From Microbacterium sp. p3-SID336 (GTDB lineage: Bacteria > Actinomycetota > Actinomycetes > Actinomycetales > Microbacteriaceae): DNA of 29,199 nt. Below, in pieces: positions 28,624 to 29,199 of the stretch. How positions within the stretch are numbered: position 1 is the first letter of the stretch; each line of letters starts with the position of its first letter. The translations under genes and the position numbers were made by a program. Where the stretch lies: assembly GCF_025143365.1 (NCBI RefSeq), contig NZ_JALXPE010000048.1, positions 1-29,199 of the forward strand, in the 5' to 3' direction. The notes under the pieces are model-generated. The model did not search any database, was not told the DNA's origin, and saw only the letters and a program-made list of their open reading frames with translations.

Positions 28624-29199
28624 ATGACGATTCCGACCGCCCCGCCTCCCCCTGCCGATCCCGCGGCGTCAGCCGATGCGGCCTCCGGCGCCGCCTCGCC
28701 TCCCCGTGCCCGGGGATCGGAGCGCTTCCTGCTGTGGATCGCCGGGCTCGGCGTGGCCCGCTCCGACGGGTGGCTGGGCGGGGTGGCCGCCGGCATCGCG
28801 GCACGCCTGCGCATCGATCCGCTGATCGTGCGGGGCGTGCTGGTGGTCGCGGCGCTGTTCGGGCTTCCGGCGATCTTCCTGTATGCGGTCGCCTGGGCGC
28901 TGCTGCCCGATCTCGACGGTCGGGTGCACCTGCGGGACCTGCTGCAGCGGCGCTACGAGCCCGTGCAGCTGGGGATCCTCGCGATGGCCGTGGTGGGTCT
29001 CCTGCCGACGGCACCGCTGACGGGCCGCCTGTTCGGCCTCGGCTACGACAGCTGGTCGGGGCTCTCGGCGTTCAGCTGGATCGTCGGTCTCGTGCTCGTC
29101 GCGGGCCTGCTCTTCCTGATCGTGCGTGCTGCGCGCCGCACTCCGGGTGCTTCCACGCCCGATCCGACCCGGGCTTCGGCGGATCAGGCGGCCCCGGAC
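28624..29199 (+). CDS. PspC domain membrane protein (partial, C-terminus off window)
   Basis: The frame is open from ATG 28624 to the window end (192 codons). After a Pro/Ala-rich tail (about residues 1-35) comes a PspC domain: DGWLGGVAAGIAARLRIDP then VRGVLVVAALFGLPAIFLYAVAWALLP. At least two more hydrophobic segments follow (VQLGILAMAVVGLLP; SWIVGLVLVAGLLFLIV). Stand-alone PspC proteins commonly pair with PspC-kinase systems, and here the kinase operon is divergent by 114 bp. Its likely role is sensing or signalling envelope state to the kinase; this is inferred from the family and location. Confidence 0.88.
   Translation, partial: MTIPTAPPPPADPAASADAASGAASPPRARGSERFLLWIAGLGVARSDGWLGGVAAGIAARLRIDPLIVRGVLVVAALFGLPAIFLYAVAWALLPDLDGRVHLRDLLQRRYEPVQLGILAMAVVGLLPTAPLTGRLFGLGYDSWSGLSAFSWIVGLVLVAGLLFLIVRAARRTPGASTPDPTRASADQAAPD

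Noticed and set aside
1..29199. Defence island, prophage or secretion system
   Set aside because: No integrase, transposase, restriction, toxin-antitoxin, phage or secretion genes are recognisable; Lhr here fits a repair context.

Overview
The window is high-GC, densely coded actinobacterial chromosome. Gene content (DUF4229 beside menA, Lhr with a Nei-type glycosylase, PspC two-component genes, DUF4916 Nudix, EI24) and many TAnnnT-N6/7-start leaderless promoters point to Microbacteriaceae, probably a Microbacterium-like organism. The genus is an inference from gene content only. I saw no rRNA, tRNA, CRISPR array, insertion sequence or phage gene.

Layout. 1-2097: the end of a surface-polysaccharide locus on the minus strand (a partial polysialyltransferase-family enzyme and a GT2 glycosyltransferase, coupled by an ATGA overlap), followed by a 369-bp regulatory gap. 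2098-4408: a propeller-like protein, DUF4229, and convergent menA (menaquinone). 4444-6181: a DUF4287/cupin operon divergent from an ArsR-type regulator whose start codon sits inside a perfect 9-6-9 inverted repeat. 6295-9123: PP2C phosphatase and Lrp regulator, divergent from a DUF6421 protein. 9220-13989: metabolic and transport genes (SDR, MFS exporter, threonine aldolase, degenerate Nudix, carboxylesterase). 13990-15951: an ABC-F protein with a sigma-70-type promoter and a long, foldable leader, closed by a bidirectional terminator. 15955-19835: an envelope module: acyltransferase-3/SGNH protein coupled to DUF1361, divergent from a propeller-like lipoprotein. 19882-26123: a DNA-repair segment, lhr, then EI24 and nei overlapping by TGATG. 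26205-29199: a pure hexapeptide-repeat protein, a LuxR response regulator, its PspC-fused histidine kinase, and a divergent PspC protein cut by the window end.

The most unusual items are: the ArsR operator spanning its own start codon; two HDxxH motifs plus an ExxxD motif in DUF6421, suggesting an unrecognised metalloprotein; two diverged propeller-like paralogues, each beside glycan or acyl-transfer genes; five in-frame stop codons in a 15-bp repeat at the end of the MFS gene; the ABC-F leader; and GTGA repeats, partly at 11-bp spacing, upstream of the glycosyltransferase pair. No single element is a demonstrated new system; these are the leads the sequence supports.
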